Below, in pieces: positions 46,778-58,500 of a stretch of 64,000 nt of DNA. Position numbers and translations under genes: made by a program. The stretch spans positions 177,547,696 through 177,611,695 of the forward strand of contig CM060923.1 of assembly GCA_030737875.1 (NCBI GenBank), read 5' to 3'. The notes under the pieces were generated by a model that was not told where the DNA came from, did not search any database, and was given only the letters and a program-made list of their open reading frames with translations. Numbering within the stretch: position 1 is the first letter of the stretch; every line of letters begins with the position of its first letter. Source of the stretch: Allium sativum (Eukaryota > Streptophyta > Magnoliopsida > Asparagales > Amaryllidaceae).

Positions 46778-46853
46778 GTGAGAACTTCTCACTCAAAGTA
46801 TATTTTTCTAGTTATATATATATACTAGGATGCAGACGGTGCTTAGTAGCACC
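46778..46853 (+). repeat. GTGAGAA palindrome and GGTGCT hairpin, F 5' LTR
   Basis: GTGAGAA-c-TTCTCAC at 46778-46792 (perfect seven-base arms) and GGTGCT-tagt-AGCACC at 46838-46853. The 3' LTR copies are 7875 bp further right. Confidence 0.7.
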
Positions 46854-46995
46854 CGACACAATCGTCCACAGACCATGGACTTGTTTGTTTGGCTGTTTGG
46901 TTATGGATTGTGATATTGGTTTGAATGTGGTTTGTGGTGTGAAAAATCGAATCGATAAATTGGTTAGGATTAGACGTGCGCCGTTATAAGGCGAA

Positions 46996-47024
46996 GGAGT
47001 AAGGCTAGGTTAGACCCTTACTCC
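46996..47024 (+). repeat. GGAGTAAGG/CCTTACTCC hairpin, F 5' LTR
   Basis: Nine-base perfect arms with an 11-base loop. A related GGGGATAAGG...CCTCGTCCC arrangement follows at about 47090-47120, and A keeps GGGA.AAGG/CCTT.TCCC near 10239-10262. Confidence 0.65.
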
Positions 47025-47742
47025 AAATTTTGTGGTTTGCATAACGAAAGTGAATTCGATTGATGTGTGAATGGCGTGGGCCTTCACTAGACCGGGGATA
47101 AGGCTAGGCCTCGTCCCGTTTCTAGTATCGTGCCGTTATGCCGCCGAAATTTTCTAAAATAAGTTAGAAAAATAAAAATATCATTTTATTTAAAGAATGA
47201 ATTGAATAGAAGTTCATATGTTGAAATAAAATGTGTTATCGTTAAAAATATACTTTTTAACGTGAATGTGAATAAATAAATATTCATTTACAAACCGGAT
47301 GGTTTGTTTATGTACACTTATTTGAATGACATTGATTGTGTCGATAAATTTTACACATCGCCTAACTGCACAAATAAAATATGTGTTTGATTGTTTGAAA
47401 CCCCACACGGGTGTTAGGATGAAATTTGAAGTTCACTCATCCTGATTGATTAAATATGTCGATCGATTGATTGACAGACTGTTATAAGCGTTGAATATCT
47501 ATATTTGATGCTTATACAGTGTAGTGCACTTTGGTTGATGGTTGATTATTTTCAATGCTATTATATACATGTGTTGTATGAAAATCCATATAATTAATTT
47601 TATATGGTAATTGATTGGGCCTCATTCCAGTTTTGAAAAAGAAATATTTGAAATAGAATATTTGAAAATAAAGGAATATATGAAGCCGTGTTGATTAGAT
47701 TGACGCCATTTTGACGTGAACGATATTTATATCGATTTTAAA

Positions 47743-48060
47743 AACGATTTCGAAATGAATTGAATTGAAAACGATTTCGAAATGAATTGAATTGAAAACG
47801 AATTCAAAATGAATTGAAAATGAATTCGAATTGAATTGAAAACGATTTCGAAATGAATTGAATTGAAAATGAATTCGAATTGAATTGAAAACGATTTCGA
47901 AATGAATTGAATTGAAAACGATTTCGAAATGAATTGAATTGAAAACGATTTCGAAATGAATTGAATTGAAAACGAATTCGAATTGAATTGAAAACGATTT
48001 CGAAATGAATTGAATTGAAAACGAATTCGAATTGAATTGAAAGCGAATTGAAATGAATTC
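47743..48060 (+). repeat. 27-bp minisatellite, F 5' LTR
   Basis: Units of AACGATTTCGAAATGAATTG plus AATTGAA, interspersed with shorter AACGAATTCGAATTG variants. Because the unit is a multiple of three, the minus strand is open and repeats SFSIQFISK; this is a by-product. The copy in the 3' LTR is at 55618-55935. Confidence 0.88.
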
Positions 48061-48925
48061 AAATTGAATTGAAATTCGAATTGAATAGAAATGAATTTTG
48101 AAACGAATTTATAAAGAAGAATTCAATTTTGATTTGAATTGAAAAGGAAGTTGAAATTGCTTTTGAAACGAATTTTAAAACTATTTATATAATTCGTTTT
48201 AAATAGAAATCGACGAAGTATATATTATATATATTATATATATAATATAATGGCCTGAATAGAACGCGCCGCGCCGCGGCAGTTCGTGAATTTCGACCAT
48301 TTATTTCAAACGGACATTGCGGGAGATCCGACCGTCGGATTCTCCTAAAACCGGAACCGTTGGGTTCGTATCGAAAAGAGCTTTCTAACGAAGGCTAGAA
48401 ATTTGAAATCTAACGGTTGGATTTGGAATTATGTCCAAATCAAATTCGAAAAAGGTCGCTGTAAGTGCAGTTCGATGGCCGTTGATGGAAATCGACTGTA
48501 CGGGCCTTGATAAAATTATTAAAAATAGTAATAATTTGTGTAAAATCATAAGAAATGATTTGTGAAAGTTTGGGATGAAAAACTCCATATTTGAAAAGAT
48601 AAAAATAGATTTTTATCGAAATGAACTAGTTTTGAACTAGAATTATAATTCTATTTATTTTTAAATAAATAAATTGAATTTGAAATGGTTTTGAAAATAA
48701 CCAAAATTTCCAATGATTGCATTGGAGTGGATTTGAATCGAAATTGTCTTCGGAATATTTCGATGTTGGAATTCGTGATATTACAGGTGTTGTTATGGAA
48801 ATTTGAAAGATATATATTTGTATCGTTATTTCCAATACGACATTTGTTAGTCGTAGAATTCGATATTGAATATAAGCCGATATATTTTCTATTCAGAGCC
48901 TTGTATTGAATATCGAATGTGATTT

Positions 48926-49653
48926 GGGTTTGTCGTGAATGGTGTCTTCACTAACACTGTTCTGGAACCCAGTTGAGAAAAGATTAAATCTTTTTATTTA
49001 GATTTAATGAAGTGTACCAATTAAATGATATTTAATTGGAATTGAATTGGTATTGATTTTTGGGTTTATCGTGAACAGTGTTTTAAATAACACTTGTTCT
49101 TTAACCCGATAATTAATGGAATGTGATTTTGGGTTTATCGTGAACAGTGTTTTAAATAACACTTGTTCTTTAACCCGATAATTAATCGAATGTGATCTGG
49201 GTTTGTCGTGAATGGTGTCTTCACTAACACTGTTCTTGAACCCAGTTGAGAAAAGATTAAATCTTTTATTTAGATTTAATGAAGTGTACCAATTAAATGA
49301 TATTTAATTGGAATTGAATTGGTATTGATTTTTGGGTTTATCGTGAACAGTGTTTTAAATAACACTTGTTCTTTAACCCGATAATTAATCGAATGTGATC
49401 TGGGTTTGTCGTGAATGGTGTCTTCACTAACACTGTTCTTGAACCCAGTTGAGAAAATATTAAATCTTTTTATTTAGATTTAATGAAGTGTACCAATTAA
49501 ATGATATTTAATTGGAATTGAATTGGTATTGATTTTTGGGTTTATCGTGAACAGTGTTTTAAATAACACTTGTTCTTTAACCCGATAATTAATGGAATGT
49601 GATTTTGGGTTTATCGCGAACCGTGTTTTTAGATGACACTGATTCTTTAACCC
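48926..49653 (+). repeat. Array of eight GGGTT/AACCC hairpins, F 5' LTR
   Basis: Copies at 48926, 49062, 49131, 49199, 49334, 49402, 49538 and 49606, each about 45-48 bp. Two kinds alternate: GGGTTTGTCGTGAATGGTG and GGGTTTATCGTGAACAGTG. Duplication of segments of about 200 bp explains the increase from three in A, B and C. The copy in the 3' LTR is at 56801-57528. Confidence 0.85.
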
Positions 49654-49717
49654 AGTCAAAAGATTAAAACTAAGTGGAGTTTTAATGAATCTTTAATTAG
49701 ATTGAAAAGATCGAGAA

Positions 49718-49741
49718 TGGAGTATCACCAGTTTTGCTCCA
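49718..49741 (+). repeat. TGGAG/CTCCA hairpin, F 5' LTR
   Basis: The single copy in F of the GGAG hairpin, with loop TATCACCAGTTTTG; followed by GGCGATAGTTAAATC as in the other LTRs. Confidence 0.65.
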
Positions 49742-50915
49742 GGCGATAGTTAAATCTTTAATTAGATTTGAACGTGAAATTTAGAAACTAACTGTCGGTT
49801 AGCTAAGTAGAATGATTTTCTGGATATTGATCTGATGTTGGTTTCGGCCTTCGGGGTTAATATTTGGGGAATTATTCTCTTGATTAATTTACGGTTAATG
49901 ACTAATGAATTGGAATGAGGCGTATGTTGTGTTTGTGTAACACTTATTTAAAATATACGCGAGTTATTCGGAAAGACCGGGTTTATCCCATTCTGAATAA
50001 CTGATACGACGATAAGTCGAAGATGAAGACGATGGGAAGACCGGAAGTCTTCACGTCGTTTGGGTGATAACTGATGATCTTGATTGGGCAGTACACCCAA
50101 GAAGATGGAAACAGTTAGTGATCGTCCAGACGTACTTGGAGATCGATGGATATGCGGGGTACTAGGTGCCTCCGGTTTCGTTCAGACCCAGAACGGACTT
50201 GTAAATGGACTGTGTGTCTGACATCGGATTTCATTCTGTGTGACTGATATCGGTTGCATAGGATGGTTTGCCTGTGTGGCATGCTAAGATGCAAATGATC
50301 AAGGCTTCTGTTGAAAAGCAAAGTCTTGTGGTGATGATCAAAGCACGGCCTTTGTGGCGTAGCTTTGTGTAACGTTTACCTCGCGTGTTTCACACCAGGT
50401 ATGAACCAAAAACGGGAGACGGACCTCAGGGAGGACTTGCGTTTCTTTCTAGCTAGAAGTGGCGTCAGTGGTTTTACACGCCCTGACGAGTTTGACTTAT
50501 GTGGTTGTTGCTGTTGCGAGGCGCCTCGGTTATATCGGTTTCGGCCGATGCTTCTGGTCGGCTGACGGACCAGACTTACACCCCATAGGGTGGGGAAACG
50601 TAATGTTCAGGCATTTTAATCCACTCCGTGTGGACCGGCCCTGACGATCCAAGGGTCGATGCGCTCTGACCCTGTGGCTCGGGCTAGAGAGTCACGAAAA
50701 CGGTTGAGGACTATCTTTTGCCTCGGTTCATAGACGGAAATCCAATTTCCAAATACGTGATCTTGCGGTTTTAGTTGTAATCCTATATATGGCGACATAG
50801 TGGGATGGGGCGCTCATGCCGCCTATGATTGATACTTATGATTTGAAGTGTTTTATACACTATGCACTTATATTAGTATCAAATGATTTGTTTTAAACGT
50901 ATCAAGCATTCTTTG

Positions 50916-50985
50916 GTTGTTATAAGGGAAAACCCTATCCTCGACTGCGTTGCATTGTGTGATGGGACCTGGGTCTTATAACAGC
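50916..50985 (+). repeat. Covarying stem, F 5' LTR
   Basis: GTTGTTATAAG (50916-50926) pairs with CTTATAACAGC (50975-50985) with one G-T wobble. Relative to B and C, an A-T pair has become G-C. The 3' LTR copy is at 58791-58860. Confidence 0.8.
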
Positions 50986-51508
50986 TTCATTTTTCTTTAT
51001 TTAGCATTTCGCTGTTGTTTTATGCACTGGTATTCTTGGGAGGAAACCCGTTCCGTGTTATACGGCGTGGTCCCTTGATTTACCTATCTTTAAAAATAAA
51101 GATTAATAACTGTTTTAGTTCTCACACCAGTCCCATGACTGACCTGGAGTTTATTGTTTTAACCTAAACTCTGGGTGCCCCTATTTTTGACACGGGCAGC
51201 TAGTAGTTTTGGTTTTGCAGATTTATATTCACAGGATCCTGGTTTACAGCTGGAACGATATCCGGAAAGCTTTGTATCCGTATATCTACTTCTAGTTGTG
51301 TATTGTATTATTTTCCGCTGCGATGTATTTAAATGTAATTTAAATCTCTGATATTTCTGTGTAATATTCATTTATACTCTGTATATTCTTGTAATCTGAT
51401 GCATTGTTGTAATATACAATGAAATGTTCTTCTGTATGCGTTCTGCTGTGGTTTGTTCTCGAACTATCCGACGCTTTCCTTTACGGGGAAGTTGCGGGTC
51501 TTTACACG

Positions 51509-51520
51509 TGGTATCAGAGC
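51509..51520 (+). promoter_or_regulatory. Primer-binding site, element F
   Basis: TGGTATCAGAGC two bases after the LTR end. Confidence 0.95.
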
Positions 51521-51607
51521 TTTGGTTTACAAAGCAGAGAACAAGACACATTAGAACCATACGAAAGAATTCATCAGATAATTGGATTAGTAATATCCAA
51601 TGGGATG

Positions 51608-51646
51608 ACTCGTTAGAGATAGGATCAGTAGTATCCTAGAACGAGT
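51608..51646 (+). repeat. 39-nt hairpin 99 nt after the PBS, element F
   Basis: ACTCGTT - 5 nt - TAGGAT - cagtagt - ATCCTA - g - AACGAGT. Conserved in sequence, structure and spacing in C and, with drift in the inner stem, in B. Confidence 0.78.
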
Positions 51647-52534
51647 GTGAAGAGTATATTTTTGAAAATGAAAACAAATTTTTGTTTTGAAAATTTAAAT
51701 CAATTATTCGTATTTGATTATTTAGTTTATATTGATGTGGACAATCCAGTATATAAAGATTTTGCGTATACGTCTGATCCGCGTGTATTCAAGGTTTTAA
51801 TATATTGGATAGATATAGCATCACACTCTAGTCGCCCGAAGATGATATTGATGATAGCGATCGCATCATCAACATTTATGTTCGAGTTTCGAAGGTGTGA
51901 TTTTCTATATATTTCCATTAGGCTGGTGTGAGAACCAAAACTTATATATGGCTAGAATTCATTGTTGTGATTTGGCATCAAAAATCTGGTTTTCGACTAT
52001 GTATCAAAGTTATGAATTTGAAACCCTAATTCACTAATTGATTGATGTTTGTGTTGGCTGTTTAATTGTTTGCTAATTTTGAACCATTATGCCTAATTTA
52101 ATCGAATATTGAATTATATTAAAAATTGGTCGCATTTGCTTGCATATACATATACTTACATTGAACAGGTCATAGCAAGGAGGCTAGAGCAGAGAATAAA
52201 ATTTGTTTGCCCGACAAATAGGTACATGTTTACTACATAATTTCCTGTTTTGTTTGGGTGATGATGATTTTGTGAGCCTATTGGCTAGCCGCTTGGCTTT
52301 TTCTTTTTCTTTTTGAGATCTGAAGGACCGGGGAAGCTATTTGAAATTCCCCGATGCTCCCGGTGCAGGGGAGGTTATGGCGAAATTTTTCGAAAATTTA
52401 GGGTGTTAGCCAAATTTTTGAAATTTTGAAAATTCTCAGAAACTAAAGAGTTGGAGAATGGAAGCCAGATCGAACGTAGAGTTGATTAATCAAACCACTT
52501 TCGACTTTGTTCCTTTTCGGGGACGAAAAGTTTT

Positions 52535-52547
52535 AAGTGGGGGAGAT
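52535..52547 (+). promoter_or_regulatory. Polypurine tract, element F
   Basis: AAGTGGGGGAGAT directly before the TG of the 3' LTR. Confidence 0.93.
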
Positions 52548-55500
52548 TGTAACAACCCGTAAAATGCGAGCCAGTTTGAAAATTTTTATTTTGGCAATTT
52601 TAGCGAATTTTGATATTTAAAATGGATTATTTTAAATAATATCGACGAGAAATTTATTTTGAATATAATTCGAACGTATATATTATACGCGTCGTCGTTA
52701 GAATATAAATAATTATATATAATTATAAATAGAATTGAAAATGGCGCGGTAGTTCGATAATTCGATTTCAAACTTCAATTGAATGTACCGGGTGCAAAAC
52801 AATCCGGATTTTAGTGAAACCAAAAATAATGGAATCTAATAGTGAATATCTTTCCAACGAATCCGAAAAATCGAAAGTTAGTAGCGGGAATCAAAAGTTG
52901 TCCAGTTGAAAATTCTGAATAGTCGCTATGGAATTCAGGCTCTTAAAAATGGACATTTTGCAAATGACCTCGGATTTCGACGAAACCACTTTTGTTGGAT
53001 CCGCAGTGTCAAGTTATCGCTAGGTTTCAAATTTCATAATTTTTCGAATCAATATGTGAGCGTGGCATAGGAAAACGCGTTTGACCAGTTTCAGTTGATT
53101 TTAATCGACTGGAAATTGGCCATTTTTCAAACGGTCTCAGAATTCGACGAAACTAGATTTGTTAGGACCGTATCGTCAATACGAAGCTAGAAAATATTTT
53201 TCTGGAATTTTTCTAGTTAGTATGTGACCCCGGTAATTTGAAAGGTACGTTTAAAATTCAATATAGTGATTTAAATGTAAATTTAACGGAAGCTGATTGT
53301 AACAGCCGAATCAGCTGACGATACATATCCCATTGTGTTCGGAATGGGGGTTAAACGCTATGGACGACAGGCGGTGGGCCTCGTTTCGAGGTCGTATGTG
53401 AAAGTCAACTCTTTAGGATAAAATTAAATAATTAATTAATTAAAAAAAGAAAAAAAAGCTTCCTCCCTTAAAAACCTTCTGGCCCCCCCTTTCATTTTTA
53501 AAATCGATTTATAAAAAAAAAAAAAAAAAAAAAAAGAAAAGGAAAGGGAGAGCGACAGGGGAGGAGCCGCCGCCCCTCCCCGATGATCCTCCGCCGCCGT
53601 ACGATGGCGGTGCCATCTCCCCACCTCCGCCTGAGAAGGCGATGCCCCCTCCGCCATGATACGACGTTCGAGCCCCCCCTCCCCTCAAGCCCGACCCCCC
53701 CTCCAGGCGCCAGGCGCCGCGAAACCCACAACCGCCCCCCCCCAGCGACTGCCTCCGGCCACCCCTATTCCCCAAGCGCCCCCAGGTAATTTTTAATTTA
53801 TTTATTTTATTTTTATTTTGCTTTGTTTAAGAAAAATGAAGAAAAACTGATTTTTAACAAAAGAAAAACTGATTTTATTAGAAATGTAAAACTGATTTTA
53901 TAAGAATTGCAAAAACTGATTTTTTATATTTTGTTAAAACTTTTTTTTTTTTTTTTATGAATAAAAACTGATTTTACTTTATGGTTTAAAAAATGAATTT
54001 GCTTTGAAAATATAATTTTTGTATTGTTTAAATCGAAATAAAAATATAATCTTTACTATATAGGAATATTAAAAATATGATTTTTATATTTTTAAAGTAT
54101 TAAAAATATAATCTTTATAGGATAGAGAAGTTAAAAATATCACCTTTGTATATGTGGCGAAATAAAAATCTGATTTTTATTTTATATACATTGAAATCAA
54201 GTGATGAAATTTGAAAAGGTGAAATCTTTGAATTTAAAAAGGCGAGATTTTTATATATTGAACTTCGATAGAAAAATAGGATTTTTATATATTGAACTTC
54301 GAGTTAAAAATTCGATTTTTATATATTGAACTTTGAACTAAAAATTCGATTTTTATATATTGAACTTTGAACTAAAAATTCGATTTTTATATATTGAACT
54401 TTGAACTAAAAATTCGATTTTTATATATTGAACTTTGAACTAAAAATTCGATTTTTATATATTGAACTTTGAACTAAAAATTCGATTTTTATATATTGAA
54501 CTTTGAAATAAAAATTCGATTTTTATATATTGAATAACATAGTAAAAATTCGATTTTTACATATGTAGAGAATACGGGCGACGAAAGCGATAAAAGGCGA
54601 GATTGGTGAAGATTTCTATCAATGAAGAGCCGTGGAGCTGGATAGCTATAATGTGAGAACTTCTCACTCAAAGTATATTTTTCTAGTTATATATATATAC
54701 TAGGATGCAGACGGTGCTTAGTAGCACCCGACACAATCGTCCACAGACCATGGACTTGTTTGTTTGGCTGTTTGGTTATGGATTGTGATATTGGTTTGAA
54801 TGTGGTTTGTGGTGTGAAAAATCGAATCGATAAATTGGTTAGGATTAGACGTGCGCCGTTATAAGGCGAAGGAGTAAGGCTAGGTTAGACCCTTACTCCA
54901 AATTTTGTGGTTTGCATAACGAAAGTGAATTCGATTGATGTGTGAATGGCGTGGGCCTTCACTAGACCGGGGATAAGGCTAGGCCTCGTCCCGTTTCTAG
55001 TATCGTGCCGTTATGCCGCCGAAATTTTCTAAAATAAGTTAGAAAAATAAAAATATCATTTTATTTAAAGAATGAATTGAATAGAAGTTCATATGTTGAA
55101 ATAAAATGTGTTATCGTTAAAAATATAATTTTTAACGTGAATGTGAATAAATAAATATTCATTTACAAACCGGATGGTTTGTTTATGTACACTTATTTGA
55201 ATGACATTGATTGTGTCGATAAATTTTACACATCGCCTAACTGCACAAATAAAATATGTGTTTGATTGTTTGAAACCCCACACGGGTGTTAGGATGAAAT
55301 TTGAAGTTCACTCATCCTGATTGATTAAATATGTCGATCGATTGATTGACAGACTGTTATAAGCGTTGAATATCTATATTTGATGCTTATACAGTGTAGT
55401 GCACTTTGGTTGATGGTTGATTATTTTCAATGCTATTATATACATGTGTTGTATGAAAATCCATATAATTAATTTTATATGGTAATTGATTGGGCCTCAT

Positions 55501-58500
55501 TCCAGTTTTGAAAAAGAAATATTTGAAATAGAATATTTGAAAATAAAGGAATATATGAAGCCGTGTTGATTAGATTGACGCCATTTTGACGTGAACGATA
55601 TTTATATCGATTTTAAAAACGATTTCGAAATGAATTGAATTGAAAACGATTTCGAAATGAATTGAATTGAAAACGAATTCAAAATGAATTGAAAATGAAT
55701 TCGAATTGAATTGAAAACGATTTCGAAATGAATTGAATTGAAAATGAATTCGAATTGAATTGAAAACGATTTCGAAATGAATTGAATTGAAAACGATTTC
55801 GAAATGAATTGAATTGAAAACGATTTCGAAATGAATTGAATTGAAAACGAATTCGAATTGAATTGAAAACGATTTCGAAATGAATTGAATTGAAAACGAA
55901 TTCGAATTGAATTGAAAGCGAATTGAAATGAATTCAAATTGAATTGAAATTCGAATTGAATAGAAATGAATTTTGAAACGAATTTATAAAGAAGAATTCA
56001 ATTTTGATTTGAATTGAAAAGGAAGTTGAAATTGCTTTTGAAACGAATTTTAAAACTATTTATATAATTCGTTTTAAATAGAAATCGACGAAGTATATAT
56101 TATATATATTATATATATAATATAATGGCCTGAATAGAACGCGCCGCGCCGCGGCAGTTCGTGAATTTCGACCATTTATTTCAAACGGACATTGCGGGAG
56201 ATCCGACCGTCGGATTCTCCTAAAACCGGAACCGTTGGGTTCGTATCGAAAAGAGCTTTCTAACGAAGGCTAGAAATTTGAAATCTAACGGTTGGATTTG
56301 GAATTATGTCCAAATCAAATTCGAAAAAGGTCGCTGTAAGTGCAGTTCGATGGCCGTTGATGGAAATCGACTGTACGGGCCTTGATAAAATTATTAAAAA
56401 TAGTAATAATTTGTGTAAAATCATAAGAAATGATTTGTGAAAGTTTGGGATGAAAAACTCCATATTTGAAAAGATAAAAATAGATTTTTATCGAAATGAA
56501 CTAGTTTTGAACTAGAATTATAATTCTATTTATTTTTAAATAAATAAATTGAATTTGAAATGGTTTTGAAAATAACCAAAATTTCCAATGATTGCATTGG
56601 AGTGGATTTGAATCGAAATTGTCTTCGGAATATTTCGATGTTGGAATTCGTGATATTACAGGTGTTGTTATGGAAATTTGAAAGATATATATTTGTATCG
56701 TTATTTCCAATACGACATTTGTTAGTCGTAGAATTCGATATTGAATATAAGCCGATATATTTTCTATTCAGAGCCTTGTATTGAATATCGAATGTGATTT
56801 GGGTTTGTCGTGAATGGTGTCTTCACTAACACTGTTCTGGAACCCAGTTGAGAAAAGATTAAATCTTTTTATTTAGATTTAATGAAGTGTACCAATTAAA
56901 TGATATTTAATTGGAATTGAATTGGTATTGATTTTTGGGTTTATCGTGAACAGTGTTTTAAATAACACTTGTTCTTTAACCCGATAATTAATGGAATGTG
57001 ATTTTGGGTTTATCGTGAACAGTGTTTTAAATAACACTTGTTCTTTAACCCGATAATTAATCGAATGTGATCTGGGTTTGTCGTGAATGGTGTCTTCACT
57101 AACACTGTTCTTGAACCCAGTTGAGAAAAGATTAAATCTTTTATTTAGATTTAATGAAGTGTACCAATTAAATGATATTTAATTGGAATTGAATTGGTAT
57201 TGATTTTTGGGTTTATCGTGAACAGTGTTTTAAATAACACTTGTTCTTTAACCCGATAATTAATCGAATGTGATCTGGGTTTGTCGTGAATGGTGTCTTC
57301 ACTAACACTGTTCTTGAACCCAGTTGAGAAAATATTAAATCTTTTTATTTAGATTTAATGAAGTGTACCAATTAAATGATATTTAATTGGAATTGAATTG
57401 GTATTGATTTTTGGGTTTATCGTGAACAGTGTTTTAAATAACACTTGTTCTTTAACCCGATAATTAATGGAATGTGATTTTGGGTTTATCGCGAACCGTG
57501 TTTTTAGATGACACTGATTCTTTAACCCAGTCAAAAGATTAAAACTAAGTGGAGTTTTAATGAATCTTTAATTAGATTGAAAAGATCGAGAATGGAGTAT
57601 CACCAGTTTTGCTCCAGGCGATAGTTAAATCTTTAATTAGATTTGAACGTGAAATTTAGAAACTAACTGTCGGTTAGCTAAGTAGAATGATTTTCTGGAT
57701 ATTGATCTGATGTTGGTTTCGGCCTTCGGGGTTAATATTTGGGGAATTATTCTCTTGATTAATTTACGGTTAATGACTAATGAATTGGAATGAGGCGTAT
57801 GTTGTGTTTGTGTAACACTTATTTAAAATATACGCGAGTTATTCGGAAAGACCGGGTTTATCCCATTCTGAATAACTGATACGACGATAAGTCGAAGATG
57901 AAGACGATGGGAAGACCGGAAGTCTTCACGTCGTTTGGGTGATAACTGATGATCTTGATTGGGCAGTACACCCAAGAAGATGGAAACAGTTAGTGATCGT
58001 CCAGACGTACTTGGAGATCGATGGATATGCGGGGTACTAGGTGCCTCCGGTTTCGTTCAGACCCAGAACGGACTTGTAAATGGACTGTGTGTCTGACATC
58101 GGATTTCATTCTGTGTGACTGATATCGGTTGCATAGGATGGTTTGCCTGTGTGGCATGCTAAGATGCAAATGATCAAGGCTTCTGTTGAAAAGCAAAGTC
58201 TTGTGGTGATGATCAAAGCACGGCCTTTGTGGCGTAGCTTTGTGTAACGTTTACCTCGCGTGTTTCACACCAGGTATGAACCAAAAACGGGAGACGGACC
58301 TCAGGGAGGACTTGCGTTTCTTTCTAGCTAGAAGTGGCGTCAGTGGTTTTACACGCCCTGACGAGTTTGACTTATGTGGTTGTTGCTGTTGCGAGGCGCC
58401 TCGGTTATATCGGTTTCGGCCGATGCTTCTGGTCGGCTGACGGACCAGACTTACACCCCATAGGGTGGGGAAACGTAATGTTCAGGCATTTTAATCCACT

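Larger units (their letters stand above)
44672..51506 (+). mobile_element. Element F 5' LTR (6835 bp)
   Basis: TGTAACAACCCG...GGTCTTTACA. Internal order: start block; poly-A (about 45638-45659) and GC-rich tract; 34-bp array; GTGAGAA palindrome; GGTGCT hairpin; GGAGTAAGG stem; 27-bp array; eight GGGTT/AACCC hairpins; one GGAG hairpin; covarying stem; TGCCC/GGGCA hairpin. Open frames inside it are low-complexity or shared with non-coding relatives. Confidence 0.95.
51507..52547 (+). mobile_element. Element F internal region (1041 bp, no gag or pol)
   Basis: Collinear with C. Contains the primer site, the 39-nt hairpin (51608-51646), a block with GCCCGACAAATAGG, and TTTTCGGGGACGAAAAG before the purine tract. 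The longest frame (51647-51931, 94 codons) is not frame-conserved with C or B and has no recognisable domain. Confidence 0.88.

Noticed and set aside
47727..48062. Repeat-containing 111-codon frame with SFSIQFISK units
   Set aside because: The 27-bp minisatellite unit is a multiple of three, so an open frame arises automatically. There is no start context, and no homologous frame exists in A, B or C.
51647..51931. 94-codon frame in the F internal region (with 26623-26820 in C) as a gag remnant
   Set aside because: A 45-codon stretch is similar between C and F, but the upstream reading frame differs by a 1-bp indel. B has stops, and no zinc knuckle or capsid-like pattern is present.
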